This document shows positions 8,084 through 16,742 of a stretch of 64,000 nucleotides of DNA, in pieces (the stretch's first letter is position 1; the number at the start of each line of letters is the position of its first letter). The stretch lies in NCBI GenBank assembly GCA_009777335.1, contig WRMC01000011.1:1-64000 (forward strand), given 5' to 3'. The stretch is from Treponema sp. GTDB taxonomy: Bacteria; Spirochaetota; Spirochaetia; Treponematales; Breznakiellaceae. The notes beneath the pieces were generated by a model that was not told where the DNA came from, searched no databases, and saw only the letters and a list, made by a program, of their open reading frames with translations. The position numbers and the translations under genes are program-made.

Positions 8084-8481
8084 GTCTTTTCCTTTAATAA
8101 TACCCAGGTAGACCCTGTCCCCCCCTCTTTAGCCGAACTATAGCCGCTTTCCCCCGCAAAGGAACAGCTCTCGATAAAGCGGCGGCAAAGATCCCTTAAA
8201 ACCCCCTCTTGCCCCCCCTTTAGATGGTTCCCCTTTCCGTGGATGATCAGGATCTTTTCAAAGCCCCTTGCATGGCTCTGGGTAAAAAAGCTATCCAGGG
8301 CCCTCCAGGCCTCATCGGATGTGAGGCCGTGGAGATCAATGACCCCGTCAGGTTTTTTCTTTAAGAGCCTGGTCCGCCGGGGCCTGGGGGCGGCTTCCGG
8401 TTTACCGGCATCCTTGTCGATTATTTCCCTGTTGCCGGATTTTTTTTCCCAGGCCGAAAGGATCTCCCCAAAGTCTGCCAG
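8080..8481 (-). CDS. Smr (MutS2 C-terminal-like) domain protein, non-AUG start
   Basis: The minus-strand frame 8481-8080 encodes 133 residues with a complete Smr domain: [16 protein letters not shown], then [14 protein letters not shown], and an end reading [14 protein letters not shown]. Smr domains are small endonuclease or nucleic-acid-binding modules. No ATG, GTG or TTG lies in frame before the conserved [13 protein letters not shown]. The best candidate is CTG 8481, with AGGGGG about six bases upstream. Two 7-base G tracts lie in frame as given, so no frameshift is required. The gene begins 10 bp after batD and is probably the last gene of the Bat operon. Confidence 0.8.
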   Translation of the reverse strand: MADFGEILSAWEKKSGNREIIDKDAGKPEAAPRPRRTRLLKKKPDGVIDLHGLTSDEAWRALDSFFTQSHARGFEKILIIHGKGNHLKGGQEGVLRDLCRRFIESCSFAGESGYSSAKEGGTGSTWVLLKEKT

Positions 8482-8491
8482 ATCCTGCCCC

Positions 8492-9976
8492 CTAGTAGGT
8501 GATCACCGCCTGGCGGGCGACCCAGCCAGACCTGCCGTCGGGGGTTTCGGCATAGCACCAGTCCCCCCGGGAATCTCCGATGATGACCGGCTGGCCCTCG
8601 CTAAACCGGGCATTCACGGCCCCCTTTACGTCCGGAACCCTATACCCCAAGGTGCGCTCCAGAATGGCCGTATTCCCGGCAGAGCGGCGGTGGATGGAAA
8701 AATTCCCCAGCCCCTCTTCCAGGAATATGAGGGTCACCACTATGGCGAGGATCCAGAGGACGATCCGCCTATAGCTGGCCCATTCTTTGGTGCCGGTCCT
8801 GTCCTTTGCGGTCCTTTGGCCGGGGCCGAAAAACAATAATAGGACCAGGGCAGAGAGGAAGAGGAAGATGATGATCCCCCACATAAAGAGGGGTATCCCC
8901 AGGGGCCGCCAGCTTTCGTTTTCCGTGTAGCCGAGCCCCAGGATTTCTTCCATCTCGCGGCGCAGTTCCACCAGGTAGGGCCCCGAGAGCCTGTCCCTTT
9001 CGCTGCGCCGGATCTCTGCCAGAGCCTCGGCCCGGCGTCCATCCTCCCAGAGGCTTTTGGCTCCGTTCAAGCTGCGCTGTAGTTCATTTTGCAGAAAGAA
9101 CAGGGTCTGTCCCCTAAAGTCAGGAAAGGGGAGTATATCTACCAGGGGCGGCAGGTCCTCTTGGCCGGTTTCGATTATTTCCGCTTCCCCTTCGGAGCTT
9201 CCTTGCACTTCCAGGGGAGGCAGGACCGGAATGTTGAGGCCCGGAATGGCCAGATTAAACCCCTGGACCTGGATAGAAAAGGGGGAAATTTGAATCACCG
9301 TACCCTCCAGGGCCCATACCCGGATGGGGTAATGGTAGAGGGCCTCTCCGGCCTCCTGGGGTCTGGCCTCGCTCAGGATGGCGTTCCGGGGAGACCGGCC
9401 CTGAAAAAGGGCTGAAGGCAGTTCCCGCAGGGGGTCCCAGTCAGCCAGTTCCAGGATCAGCAGGGCTTCTTCGCCCTGGGCTATGGAGGGAACGGGGCCC
9501 TGCCAGCGGAAGCGGGGATCATAACGCCTCAGGGTGGAAGGGGGCTCCCTAAACTGGATCTGCACCGCCGGGCTATGGGCTTCCCTCTCCTGGACAGTGA
9601 TGGTGAAGGAGGGAATCGTAAGCAGCTCTGCCCTCTGGGGGTTAAAGAGGTACTCCACCCGGGTCCACCTTTGGTTTCCTGCCCCCGAGCTGGGGATCAG
9701 CCGGGTTTCGGTCCGGACCCTCTCCTGTACCAGGGAGGAAGGAAGTTCCGGAACCTGGATGCTTACTTCATCGGGGTTGGGATGGTTTACCAGGATGGCA
9801 AAGGTCCAGGGTTGGTTCACCAGAGGGCTGGGGGGATCGCTTTCGACCCTTAGCTCCAGGGGGAGCTCCTGGGCCAGGACGATCTGGGCCCCCAGGCTAA
9901 AGAGAGCTATTACCTGGAGAGCTGCCCAGAGGGGGCCTAATAATCCGGTCCGCCAGGATCGCTTTCGCCGGTCCAT
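8492..9976 (-). CDS. BatD-like membrane protein with C-terminal SH3 domain
   Basis: 494 residues from ATG 9976, which has GGAGGAG at good spacing; GTG 9991 is an alternative. The N-terminus has a signal peptide ending near IVLAQ, then a large exported beta-rich region of BatD type (LRVESDPPSPLVNQPW). Two membrane spans follow (around LFMWGIIIFLFLSALVLLL and IVLWILAIVVTLIF). The last 55 or so residues form a bacterial SH3 domain (GDSRGDWCYAETPDGRSGWV). BatD proteins work with BatA and BatB in a membrane complex linked to envelope stress or aerotolerance in Bacteroides and Leptospira; the biochemical role is not settled. It overlaps batBC by 40 bp. Confidence 0.75.
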   Translation of the reverse strand: MDRRKRSWRTGLLGPLWAALQVIALFSLGAQIVLAQELPLELRVESDPPSPLVNQPWTFAILVNHPNPDEVSIQVPELPSSLVQERVRTETRLIPSSGAGNQRWTRVEYLFNPQRAELLTIPSFTITVQEREAHSPAVQIQFREPPSTLRRYDPRFRWQGPVPSIAQGEEALLILELADWDPLRELPSALFQGRSPRNAILSEARPQEAGEALYHYPIRVWALEGTVIQISPFSIQVQGFNLAIPGLNIPVLPPLEVQGSSEGEAEIIETGQEDLPPLVDILPFPDFRGQTLFFLQNELQRSLNGAKSLWEDGRRAEALAEIRRSERDRLSGPYLVELRREMEEILGLGYTENESWRPLGIPLFMWGIIIFLFLSALVLLLFFGPGQRTAKDRTGTKEWASYRRIVLWILAIVVTLIFLEEGLGNFSIHRRSAGNTAILERTLGYRVPDVKGAVNARFSEGQPVIIGDSRGDWCYAETPDGRSGWVARQAVITY

Positions 9977-11631
9977 TCCCTGCTCCTCCACTGTTGCTGT
10001 TCCCTCTCTCTTAGGTACTCAAAGATAACCGAACTGTTCTCTGCCGCCCCCCCGGGCCCCCCTTCGGCCCTTCCATCCGGTGAGGCCGTCATATGGGACT
10101 CCTCCATGGCGATGGTGATCAGGCTCAGTTCCAGGTTCCGCTTGGCCTCCAGGCGGCTTGAGTTAATCGTCAGGGCCTCCCGGAAGGCCTGGGCTGCCCT
10201 ATCGTAGTCCCCCTGTTCAAAATAGATAATCCCCGTATTGTAGCGGATCCGGTAGAGCAGCTCCTCGTGGTCCTCTATGGGCAGCCCCGAAAGGGCCCGT
10301 TCGGCCGCCAGGTAGCGGTCCAGGGCCGCCTCACCCTCCTCGAGGGAAAAGAAGACCGAGGCCAGGCCGTATTCGGCATAGGGAGCATCATGCTCCAGGG
10401 CTCTTAAATAGGAAGAAATTGCTTCGGTATAGAAGCCCCGGCTATTATAGAAGTTTCCTTCCATAATAAGTAGAATGCCCTGGGTTCTGGTGCAGGAGCC
10501 AAAGAAAATCATCATAAAAAGGGTCCCGGCCAAAAAGGCCTTGGATCTCTGCCTGGATGGGGCCTCCTCTTCGGACCTCCCCCCGGGGTTTCGGCGGCTA
10601 TAGGCCATGAGCCTCATGAGGCCCAGGCAGAGGATGGCGGCGATGACAAAGATCCGCCACCTGGGGTTTGATTCCCGCCTATGCCCCGTAAGCCTGGATT
10701 CGGCAGAGAGGGAGTCGATATATTCCCTTAAGACTAAGGCAGCATCCGGGCGGTTTCCGTCCACGTAGATCCCCCCGGTCCGTTCTGCCCCGTAGCGCAG
10801 GATGTTGGCATTTCGGGAGCTAATGATGATCCTCCCCTCCTGGTCCAGGAGCAGCCGCCCCTGGGGATCCCCCATTTCCTGTCCGGGCCCCGGGTGCAGG
10901 GGTATGGGGCCCCCTTCCTCGGAGCCCAGCCCCACGGCACTCAGGGAGATCCCCTCCCTTCGGGCCCGCTCTACGGCCCTCTGGAAGGACCCTGTGTGGG
11001 CCTCCCCATCGGTGAAGAGGATAATGCCCCGGCGGCTGGGGAAGGAATCCATAAAGGCCCGGGATGCCGCATCGATGAGGTCCTCTAAATTGGTGCCTGT
11101 GCCGCTGATGGCTTCCCGGTCCAGGCCCATCAGGAAGGCCTGGATGAGTTCGCCGTCATAGGTCAGGGGGACCGCCAGAATACCGCTGCCCCGGCCTATG
11201 GCGGCTCCTATGCGCAGGTCCCCCAAAGAGGCGCTGAGCTCCCTGGCTATTTCCATGCCCCGGTCAAAGCGGCTCATGCTTCGGGAGCTCCCTTCCCCCG
11301 AGGCAAGGCTGTCTTCCACCTCCATGCTCCGGGACAGGTCTATGGCCAGGACCACGTCTATGCCCCGGCGGTAATCGGCCACTATGCGGCTTCCCCAGCG
11401 GGGCCCCGAGATGGCGATGATTAAAAAGCTAATACAGAGGATAAAAAAGATATCCGAAAAAACCATCCGCAGCCGAAGTTCCTTCAATAAATATGGCCGC
11501 TCTTTCGAGGGGGAGGCCGCCGCAAAAAGGGCCGCCTTCTTTAAGCTTTTGTGGTAGCGGAGGAAGAGGGCCGGCAGGGCCCCCACCAGGAAAAATAGAA
11601 AGAAGAGCACCCAGGATCGGTCAAAGCTCAT
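9937..11631 (-). CDS. BatB-BatC fusion: VWA membrane protein with TPR tail
   Basis: 564 residues. Two N-terminal membrane spans are followed by a von Willebrand A domain with the MIDAS motif AIDLSRSM, GTGTNLED and ILFTDGEAHTG. A span near residues 340-355 follows, then a second hydrophobic stretch ending in FFGSC at about residue 380. From about 390 there are TPR repeats (FYTEAISSYLRALEH, NTGIIYFEQGDYDRAAQAF). BatB and the TPR protein BatC are usually separate. The internal FMMIFFGSC looks like the lipobox of a formerly independent BatC lipoprotein. It overlaps batA by 4 bp, indicating translational coupling. Confidence 0.8.
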   Translation of the reverse strand: MSFDRSWVLFFLFFLVGALPALFLRYHKSLKKAALFAAASPSKERPYLLKELRLRMVFSDIFFILCISFLIIAISGPRWGSRIVADYRRGIDVVLAIDLSRSMEVEDSLASGEGSSRSMSRFDRGMEIARELSASLGDLRIGAAIGRGSGILAVPLTYDGELIQAFLMGLDREAISGTGTNLEDLIDAASRAFMDSFPSRRGIILFTDGEAHTGSFQRAVERARREGISLSAVGLGSEEGGPIPLHPGPGQEMGDPQGRLLLDQEGRIIISSRNANILRYGAERTGGIYVDGNRPDAALVLREYIDSLSAESRLTGHRRESNPRWRIFVIAAILCLGLMRLMAYSRRNPGGRSEEEAPSRQRSKAFLAGTLFMMIFFGSCTRTQGILLIMEGNFYNSRGFYTEAISSYLRALEHDAPYAEYGLASVFFSLEEGEAALDRYLAAERALSGLPIEDHEELLYRIRYNTGIIYFEQGDYDRAAQAFREALTINSSRLEAKRNLELSLITIAMEESHMTASPDGRAEGGPGGAAENSSVIFEYLREREQQQWRSREWTGESDPGGPDY

Positions 11632-12629
11632 AAGAGGGCCCCCAGTATGTTACGCCTAACAAGCCGGAGCCCCCACAGAAGAACCATGGCTGTCAGGATA
11701 AAGATGATATGAAGGGGTTCTTCCCGCCTGATGGTCCCCGACCGGCGAACCATCATTTCCCCCTGATCGAGCTGGGCGAAGGCGGCGGTAAAACTGTCTA
11801 TGTTGGGGGCATGGATCCAGTGGCCCTGGGCTGCGGCGGCCAGGCTGCTTAAGACCGCCGGGTCGTAGCGGGAATCAAAGGTCCCGGAGCGGAACATCTG
11901 GGTGGCCGGGTCTACATAACTAAAGGGGATATCTCCGCTGGACCCGGTCCCTATGATCCAAAGGGTGATCCCCATGTCGGCGATCATGGCCGCCGCGGTC
12001 TCGGGGTGTATGGCCCCGGCATTGTTCTCCCCGTCGGTGATAAGGACTATCACCCTTCGCCCTGCCTGGGAACGGTGCAGATGAAAGGCCCCCAGGGCCA
12101 GGCCGGTCCCCAGGGCGGTGCCATCCCCTAGCTCCCCAATCTGAAGGGATTCCATCCGCTCATGGAGGCTGACCCGATCGGTGGTCAGGGGAATCAAAAG
12201 GGCCGCATCTTCCCCCACCCCGATAAGGCCTATGGCATCCTGGGGGCGCTGGTCCGCAAAGTCCAAGAGGAGTTCCCGGGCGGCATCAAAACGGTTCCGG
12301 CCCCCCATGTCTATCCCCGCCATGCTGGGGCTTATGTCGAGGACAAAGAAGATGTCCGCCCCCCGGTTAAGCCAGACAATTTCGCTGAATATCACATGGG
12401 GCCCCGCAGCGGCGCCAAAGAGGAAGAGGACCCCCGCCAGTTCCAGGGCGTTTAAAAGCTTCATTAAATATTTTAAGTTAACCGGCGATTTAAAGGGGAT
12501 CCCCCCCGGCGGCTCCAGGGGAAGCTCCAGGGCAAAGAGGGGTTTAAAGCGCCTCAGGATGAGCAAGAAGAGGGGGATGATGATCACCGCCGCCAGGATG
12601 AGGGCGGGCCGGTCAAAGCCTATCCTCAT
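11628..12629 (-). CDS. BatA-like VWA membrane protein
   Basis: 333 residues. Hydrophobic N-terminal segments at about 10-27 and 60-80, a von Willebrand A domain with MIDAS LDISPSM (Asp about 98), GTALGTGLAL and LITDGENNAG, and a C-terminal span (FILTAMVLLWGLRLV). The predicted topology places the VWA domain in the periplasm, as in other BatA proteins. The gene overlaps neighbours by 4 bp on both sides, inside the moxR-bat operon. Confidence 0.85.
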   Translation of the reverse strand: MRIGFDRPALILAAVIIIPLFLLILRRFKPLFALELPLEPPGGIPFKSPVNLKYLMKLLNALELAGVLFLFGAAAGPHVIFSEIVWLNRGADIFFVLDISPSMAGIDMGGRNRFDAARELLLDFADQRPQDAIGLIGVGEDAALLIPLTTDRVSLHERMESLQIGELGDGTALGTGLALGAFHLHRSQAGRRVIVLITDGENNAGAIHPETAAAMIADMGITLWIIGTGSSGDIPFSYVDPATQMFRSGTFDSRYDPAVLSSLAAAAQGHWIHAPNIDSFTAAFAQLDQGEMMVRRSGTIRREEPLHIIFILTAMVLLWGLRLVRRNILGALL

Positions 12630-13642
12630 GTTGGCACCCCTGGGTCGAGAACTAGCTCTGTTGTCTTTTTCGTGCTGGAGGGCAGTGGCAGGGCCTTCTC
12701 TGCCCTATCTAGGGCCAGGATAAAACCTTCGGTGTCTCTGAGGGCCTGGAAGAGATCCATCATCTTGATCCCCCCCCCGCTAAAACGAAAGGTGTCCCAG
12801 GTGCGAAAGAGGCCGCATAAAAAATCCTTCTCTGGCAGGTCTTCGTCCCCCTCCTCGTAACCCAGGGGAAGATCTTTAAACTCCCCGGCGCTTAAGGGGC
12901 GGCAGTTAATCCCCGTAAACTGGCTCAAGAATTCCCGGAACTCCGTAGAGAGGATGGTCAGGTAGAACCCCGGGTTTCCGTCTTTTTCGAGGCTGCTTTC
13001 TCTTCTTAGACGGAAGAGGAAGCGGATCATCATCCGTAAAAGATGGCGGCGCCGGAACCGTTCCCAGAGTTCTGCAAAATGACGGCGGCCCCAGATGCTT
13101 CCCCCTATCCCCAGGGAGAGGAGGAAGATAAGCAAGGCCAGGGTACCGTAGACCAAAAGGCTGGTCCCCGGAGCCGCCAGGGGAGGGGCGGGCTCAGAGA
13201 GGGTCATCTGGCCGGGGCTGAGGATGGAGGCAATCTGCAGCTCCAGGCCCTGGACGACCAGGGGCTCCGTATCGGGGGGCAGGCCCGGCATGAGGGGGAG
13301 TTCCAGGTCCGGGACCAGGAGGATCCCCGGCTCATAGGAAATAAAGTCGATGAGCAGGCGGTTTACCCCTCCCCGGCGCTCAAATTCGATCCGGCGAAAG
13401 ACCAGGTTGGGCAGCTGGGGCAAGAGGTCAGCGCTGTCCCAGACAAAGGGCTCGGCGGTGTTATACTCCAGGCCCAGGGGGACTATCAGGCGGCCCTGGT
13501 CCCCGACATAGATAGTCTGGGGTAAAAAGAAGGGAGTATCCCTGGATAGTTCCAGCCCCTGGGCCGGAAGGGGCGGGGCGGGAAAGCAGAGGACCAGTGC
13601 TATCAACATGAGGGTCTGCAATAGCAGAGTCCTGGCCCTCAT
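12626..13642 (-). CDS. Bat-operon membrane protein (BatX/DUF4381-like position)
   Basis: 338 residues: a signal peptide (cleavage near PLPAQG), a periplasmic beta-rich region, one clear membrane span around residues 160-182 (VYGTLALLIFLLSLGIGG), and a basic cytoplasmic tail with helices (RRRHLLRMMIRFLFRLRR). Its place between the DUF58 gene and batA is where many MoxR-Bat operons have a single-span assembly protein. The sequence itself shows no catalytic motif. Both ends overlap neighbours by 4 bp. Name given from position and architecture, not strong sequence motifs. Confidence 0.6.
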   Translation of the reverse strand: MRARTLLLQTLMLIALVLCFPAPPLPAQGLELSRDTPFFLPQTIYVGDQGRLIVPLGLEYNTAEPFVWDSADLLPQLPNLVFRRIEFERRGGVNRLLIDFISYEPGILLVPDLELPLMPGLPPDTEPLVVQGLELQIASILSPGQMTLSEPAPPLAAPGTSLLVYGTLALLIFLLSLGIGGSIWGRRHFAELWERFRRRHLLRMMIRFLFRLRRESSLEKDGNPGFYLTILSTEFREFLSQFTGINCRPLSAGEFKDLPLGYEEGDEDLPEKDFLCGLFRTWDTFRFSGGGIKMMDLFQALRDTEGFILALDRAEKALPLPSSTKKTTELVLDPGVPT

Positions 13643-14529
13643 TGGTGGCCCCTGAAAAAATGGATCAGCGACGAGGGGGCATCATCGGCGGTGGATAGCT
13701 CAAGGCATGCGGCACCGGCCCGGCGGCAAATGGCCTCCCAGAGCTGGGCCTTCTCCTGGTGCCAGGAGGCCCAGGCAGTTTTAAATGAAGAAAATGAGGC
13801 CGGGGCCTGGATCTTTAGTTCCGTCTCCGGGTCTTCCAGGGTGATAAGCCCCCCCTCGGGAATCTCCTCGTCCAGGGGCCCGGAGATCCTTAGGGCGATA
13901 ACATCATGTCTTCGGGATAGGTCCCCTATCTCCTGCTCCCAGTTGATGCAAAGGAAGTCGGAGATGACGATCACCAGGCTCCGGCGTTTTAAGAACCGCT
14001 CGGCCCCTATGAGGGCCTTGCCCAGGCCGCTCCCCCTTTCCAGGGGCTTGGCTTCTATGGCCGCCGAGATCCCCGCCATGGTATGGGATCTTCCCTTACG
14101 GGGGGGAAGGATCTTGGAGATCTCCTTGTCAAAGAGGATCATCGAAAGCCGCTGGTTGGCGTGCTCGGCTGAAAAGGCGATCAGGGCCGCCGCCAGCACC
14201 GCCTGTTCGTAGCGGTTAAGCTCTGTCCCCGGTGAATCAGAGAGGCTCCCCCCAGGGGTGTGCATGGAGGGGGAATTGTCCAGGATGATGCAGACCGTCA
14301 TCTCCCTTTCTTCCCGGTAGAGCTTTACAAAGGGGGTCCCAAAACGGGCGCTTACATTCCAGTCTATGGAGCGGACATCGTCCCCCAGCTCGTAGCGGCG
14401 CACCTCGTCAAACTCTATGCCCTGGCCGCGGAAGATGGCCCGGTAATCTCCCGAAAGGAGATCCTCCGCCAGGCCCCGGGCCACAAGGGGAAAGGTTCGT
14501 ATTCTGGTTAAAAGCTCCTGTCTATCCAC
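13639..14529 (-). CDS. DUF58 protein of the MoxR-Bat operon
   Basis: 296 residues with the DUF58 signature DDVRSIDWNVSARFG at about 50-64. A VWA-like core follows with LDNSPSMH (Asp about 84), and later VIVISDFLCINW. DUF58 proteins almost always accompany MoxR ATPases and are thought to be substrates or partners of that chaperone. It is soluble, with no membrane span. It starts 24 bp downstream of moxR and its stop overlaps the next gene by 4 bp. Confidence 0.9.
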   Translation of the reverse strand: MDRQELLTRIRTFPLVARGLAEDLLSGDYRAIFRGQGIEFDEVRRYELGDDVRSIDWNVSARFGTPFVKLYREEREMTVCIILDNSPSMHTPGGSLSDSPGTELNRYEQAVLAAALIAFSAEHANQRLSMILFDKEISKILPPRKGRSHTMAGISAAIEAKPLERGSGLGKALIGAERFLKRRSLVIVISDFLCINWEQEIGDLSRRHDVIALRISGPLDEEIPEGGLITLEDPETELKIQAPASFSSFKTAWASWHQEKAQLWEAICRRAGAACLELSTADDAPSSLIHFFRGHQ

Positions 14530-14553
14530 GGCTATCCTATTGAAGAGGGGATA

Positions 14554-15597
14554 TTAGGGCATCGGTACCAGGGCGAGAATTCTGCTGATTACCGTGTCGG
14601 GTTCCAGGCCATCGGCCTCGGCTTCGTAGGAAAGGACCAGTCTATGCCTTAGGACCGGAAATGCGGCGGCCTTTACATCGTCGGGGCTCACGAAGGAGCG
14701 GCCTTCCATGAGGGCCCTGATTTTAGAACAGCGGTACAGGGCCAGGCTGGCCCGGGGGGAGCCCCCAAAGGAAATATAGCGGTATATCCCCTCCCGGGTA
14801 CGGCTGCTTCCGGGCCTGAGTCCCCCCTCGGCCCCTGGAACCAGCCGGGTAGGGGCGGGCCGGGAGGCGGCCACCACCGACACTATGTAGCGCTGGATCT
14901 TTTCATCGGTAAAGATCGCATCCCCGGCCCTCCTTAGGGATTCCAGGGCCTTCTGGTCCAGGACGGTGTTGAGGTCCCTCGAGGCGGTCTCGGCGGCCCC
15001 TGGGTTTTCGAAGGGGGAGGCCAGCCCCAGGATGCTCAGTTCTTCTTCCTGGTCGGGGTAGCGGACCAGGAGCTTGAGTAAAAAGCGGTCCAGTTCTGCC
15101 TCGGGCAGGGCATAGGTGCCCTCGTGTTCTATGGGGTTTTGGGTGGCCAGCACAAAGAAGGGGGAGGGCAGCTGGTAGGACTGCTCCCCTATGGTGACCT
15201 GACTTTCTTCCATGGCCTCCAGCAGGGCCGACTGGACCTTGGCGGGGGCCCGGTTTATCTCATCCGCCAGGATTACATTGGCAAAAATGGGCCCTCGGCG
15301 CATGGAGAAAGAACTGGTGGCCTGCTCCCAGATGAGGGTCCCCGTCAGGTCCGCCGGAAGCAGGTCGGGGGTAAACTGGATCCGTTTAAATTGAAGACCT
15401 GTAATTTCTGCCATGGTTTTTACCGCCCTGGTTTTCGCCAGACCCGGCACTCCCTCCAGGAGTATATGACCCCCCGCAATGAGGGCGGTCAAAAGGCCAT
15501 CGATCATCTCGTTCTGGCCCACGATGCGTTTTGCCATCTCTTTACGGGCCCTATCGATTAAATCATGAACCTCTTTAGGTATAGTATTCTGCTCCAT
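14554..15597 (-). CDS. moxR: MoxR-family AAA+ ATPase
   Basis: 347 residues from ATG 15597, with GAGG upstream; a longer frame to 15681 reads through the promoter region. Walker A is GVPGLAKT at residues 49-56, Walker B VILADEINRAPAKVQ, sensor 1 LATQNP, and the C-terminal lid begins near YEAEADGLEP. MoxR ATPases act as chaperones that load metals or assemble VWA-domain complexes. Here the partners are the DUF58, BatA and BatBC proteins encoded next in the operon. It is divergent from the sugar kinase gene with 143 bp between starts. Confidence 0.93.
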   Translation of the reverse strand: MEQNTIPKEVHDLIDRARKEMAKRIVGQNEMIDGLLTALIAGGHILLEGVPGLAKTRAVKTMAEITGLQFKRIQFTPDLLPADLTGTLIWEQATSSFSMRRGPIFANVILADEINRAPAKVQSALLEAMEESQVTIGEQSYQLPSPFFVLATQNPIEHEGTYALPEAELDRFLLKLLVRYPDQEEELSILGLASPFENPGAAETASRDLNTVLDQKALESLRRAGDAIFTDEKIQRYIVSVVAASRPAPTRLVPGAEGGLRPGSSRTREGIYRYISFGGSPRASLALYRCSKIRALMEGRSFVSPDDVKAAAFPVLRHRLVLSYEAEADGLEPDTVISRILALVPMP

Positions 15598-15740
15598 GAA
15601 GGGTACCTCTTTATATGATGGGAGCCTGGCAGACCTCCCCCTTACATTAATCGTAAAAACATTGTACAATGAATAATCCAAAATAGACTAGTCATTTAAA
15701 GACCGCGGAGAATTTTGGTTTTTTCCTATGGAGGTGCTGC

Positions 15741-16715
15741 GTGGTAGATGTGGTAGGTGTAGGCGGGGCGGTCTTAGATCACCTGATTAATGTGGACCAG
15801 GTTCCTGCCGGGAAAGACGGGGGTGCCCGGGTCCATGAGATGTTCCTTCAGGGGGGCGGCAATGTGGCCACCGCCATGGCTGCAGCGGCCCGGCTGGGGG
15901 CCAAGGCAGGGATGCTCGCCAAGGTGGGTTCTGACTTTGCCGGTGATTATATCATTAAAGATTTTAACTACAACGGAGTGGATACTTCCCGGATGATCCG
16001 GGGGGCCCCCGATACCACCAGCCCCTATGTGGTGGCCGTATCCGAAAAGGTAAGCAACACCCGGTTTTTCATGGGCCGGGGCTCCACCATAGAACGGCTT
16101 CAGCCCGAAGAGCTGGACAAGGAATACATCGCTGGGGCAAAGATCCTACATGTGGATCACGGGGGCCCCACCCCCACGGCGGCGGCAGAATATGCCCGTT
16201 CCCAGGGCCTTCAGGTTACCATCGATGCAGGATACTACAGCCAGGACCGGGTGGACATCATCCCCCTGGTCCATGTCTACATAGCCTCGGAAATGTTCTA
16301 TGACGGCATGTTCCCCGATTCCAAGGACAAGCTGGAAGATAACTGCCGGAAGCTCCATGACATGGGCCCCGAGGTCGTCTGGGTCACCCTGGGGGAACGG
16401 GGCTGCGTGGGCCTGGTGGACGGCAAGTTCCACACCCTCCCGGCCTTTAAGATCCCCGAGGTGGTCGATACCGTCGGGGCCGGGGATGTCTTCCACGGCG
16501 CCTATGTGGCCGCCATGCTGGAGGGATTACCCCCGGTGGAATGTGCCCGCTATTCCAGTGCCGTATCTGCCCTTAAGTGCATGTATGTGGGGGGCAGGAC
16601 GGGGATCCCCAACCGGGAGACCCTGCGGCGTTTTATGGAAGAGGGGGTCATAGACCGGACAGAGCTGGATGCCCGGCTCGAATATTATCGAAAAGACTTT
16701 TTAGCCACTAGGTAA
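15741..16715 (+). CDS. PfkB-family sugar kinase
   Basis: 324 residues, GTG start with TATGGAGG upstream. Ribokinase-fold motifs: GGAVLDHLINVDQVP, QGGGNVATAMAAAARLG, KVGSDFAGDYI and the ATP-site DTVGAGDVFHGAYVAA. It phosphorylates a sugar or nucleoside with ATP; the specific substrate is not evident. The genes that follow (an aldo-keto reductase after 27 bp, then a carrier sharing one base) suggest a small sugar or polyol uptake operon. Confidence 0.85.
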   Translation: MVDVVGVGGAVLDHLINVDQVPAGKDGGARVHEMFLQGGGNVATAMAAAARLGAKAGMLAKVGSDFAGDYIIKDFNYNGVDTSRMIRGAPDTTSPYVVAVSEKVSNTRFFMGRGSTIERLQPEELDKEYIAGAKILHVDHGGPTPTAAAEYARSQGLQVTIDAGYYSQDRVDIIPLVHVYIASEMFYDGMFPDSKDKLEDNCRKLHDMGPEVVWVTLGERGCVGLVDGKFHTLPAFKIPEVVDTVGAGDVFHGAYVAAMLEGLPPVECARYSSAVSALKCMYVGGRTGIPNRETLRRFMEEGVIDRTELDARLEYYRKDFLATR

Positions 16716-16742
16716 AGAATATTTTTTAAGGAGCGTGTTAGT

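Noticed and set aside
8206-8222. Possible frameshift at the G7 tract in the Smr gene
   Set aside because: Counting seven G residues keeps the Smr domain in frame through both tracts, so no shift is needed.
8243-8839. Plus-strand open frame of 198 codons
   Set aside because: It is antisense to the Smr gene and the end of batD, which carry clear domains; the frame has no recognisable protein features and is explained by high GC.
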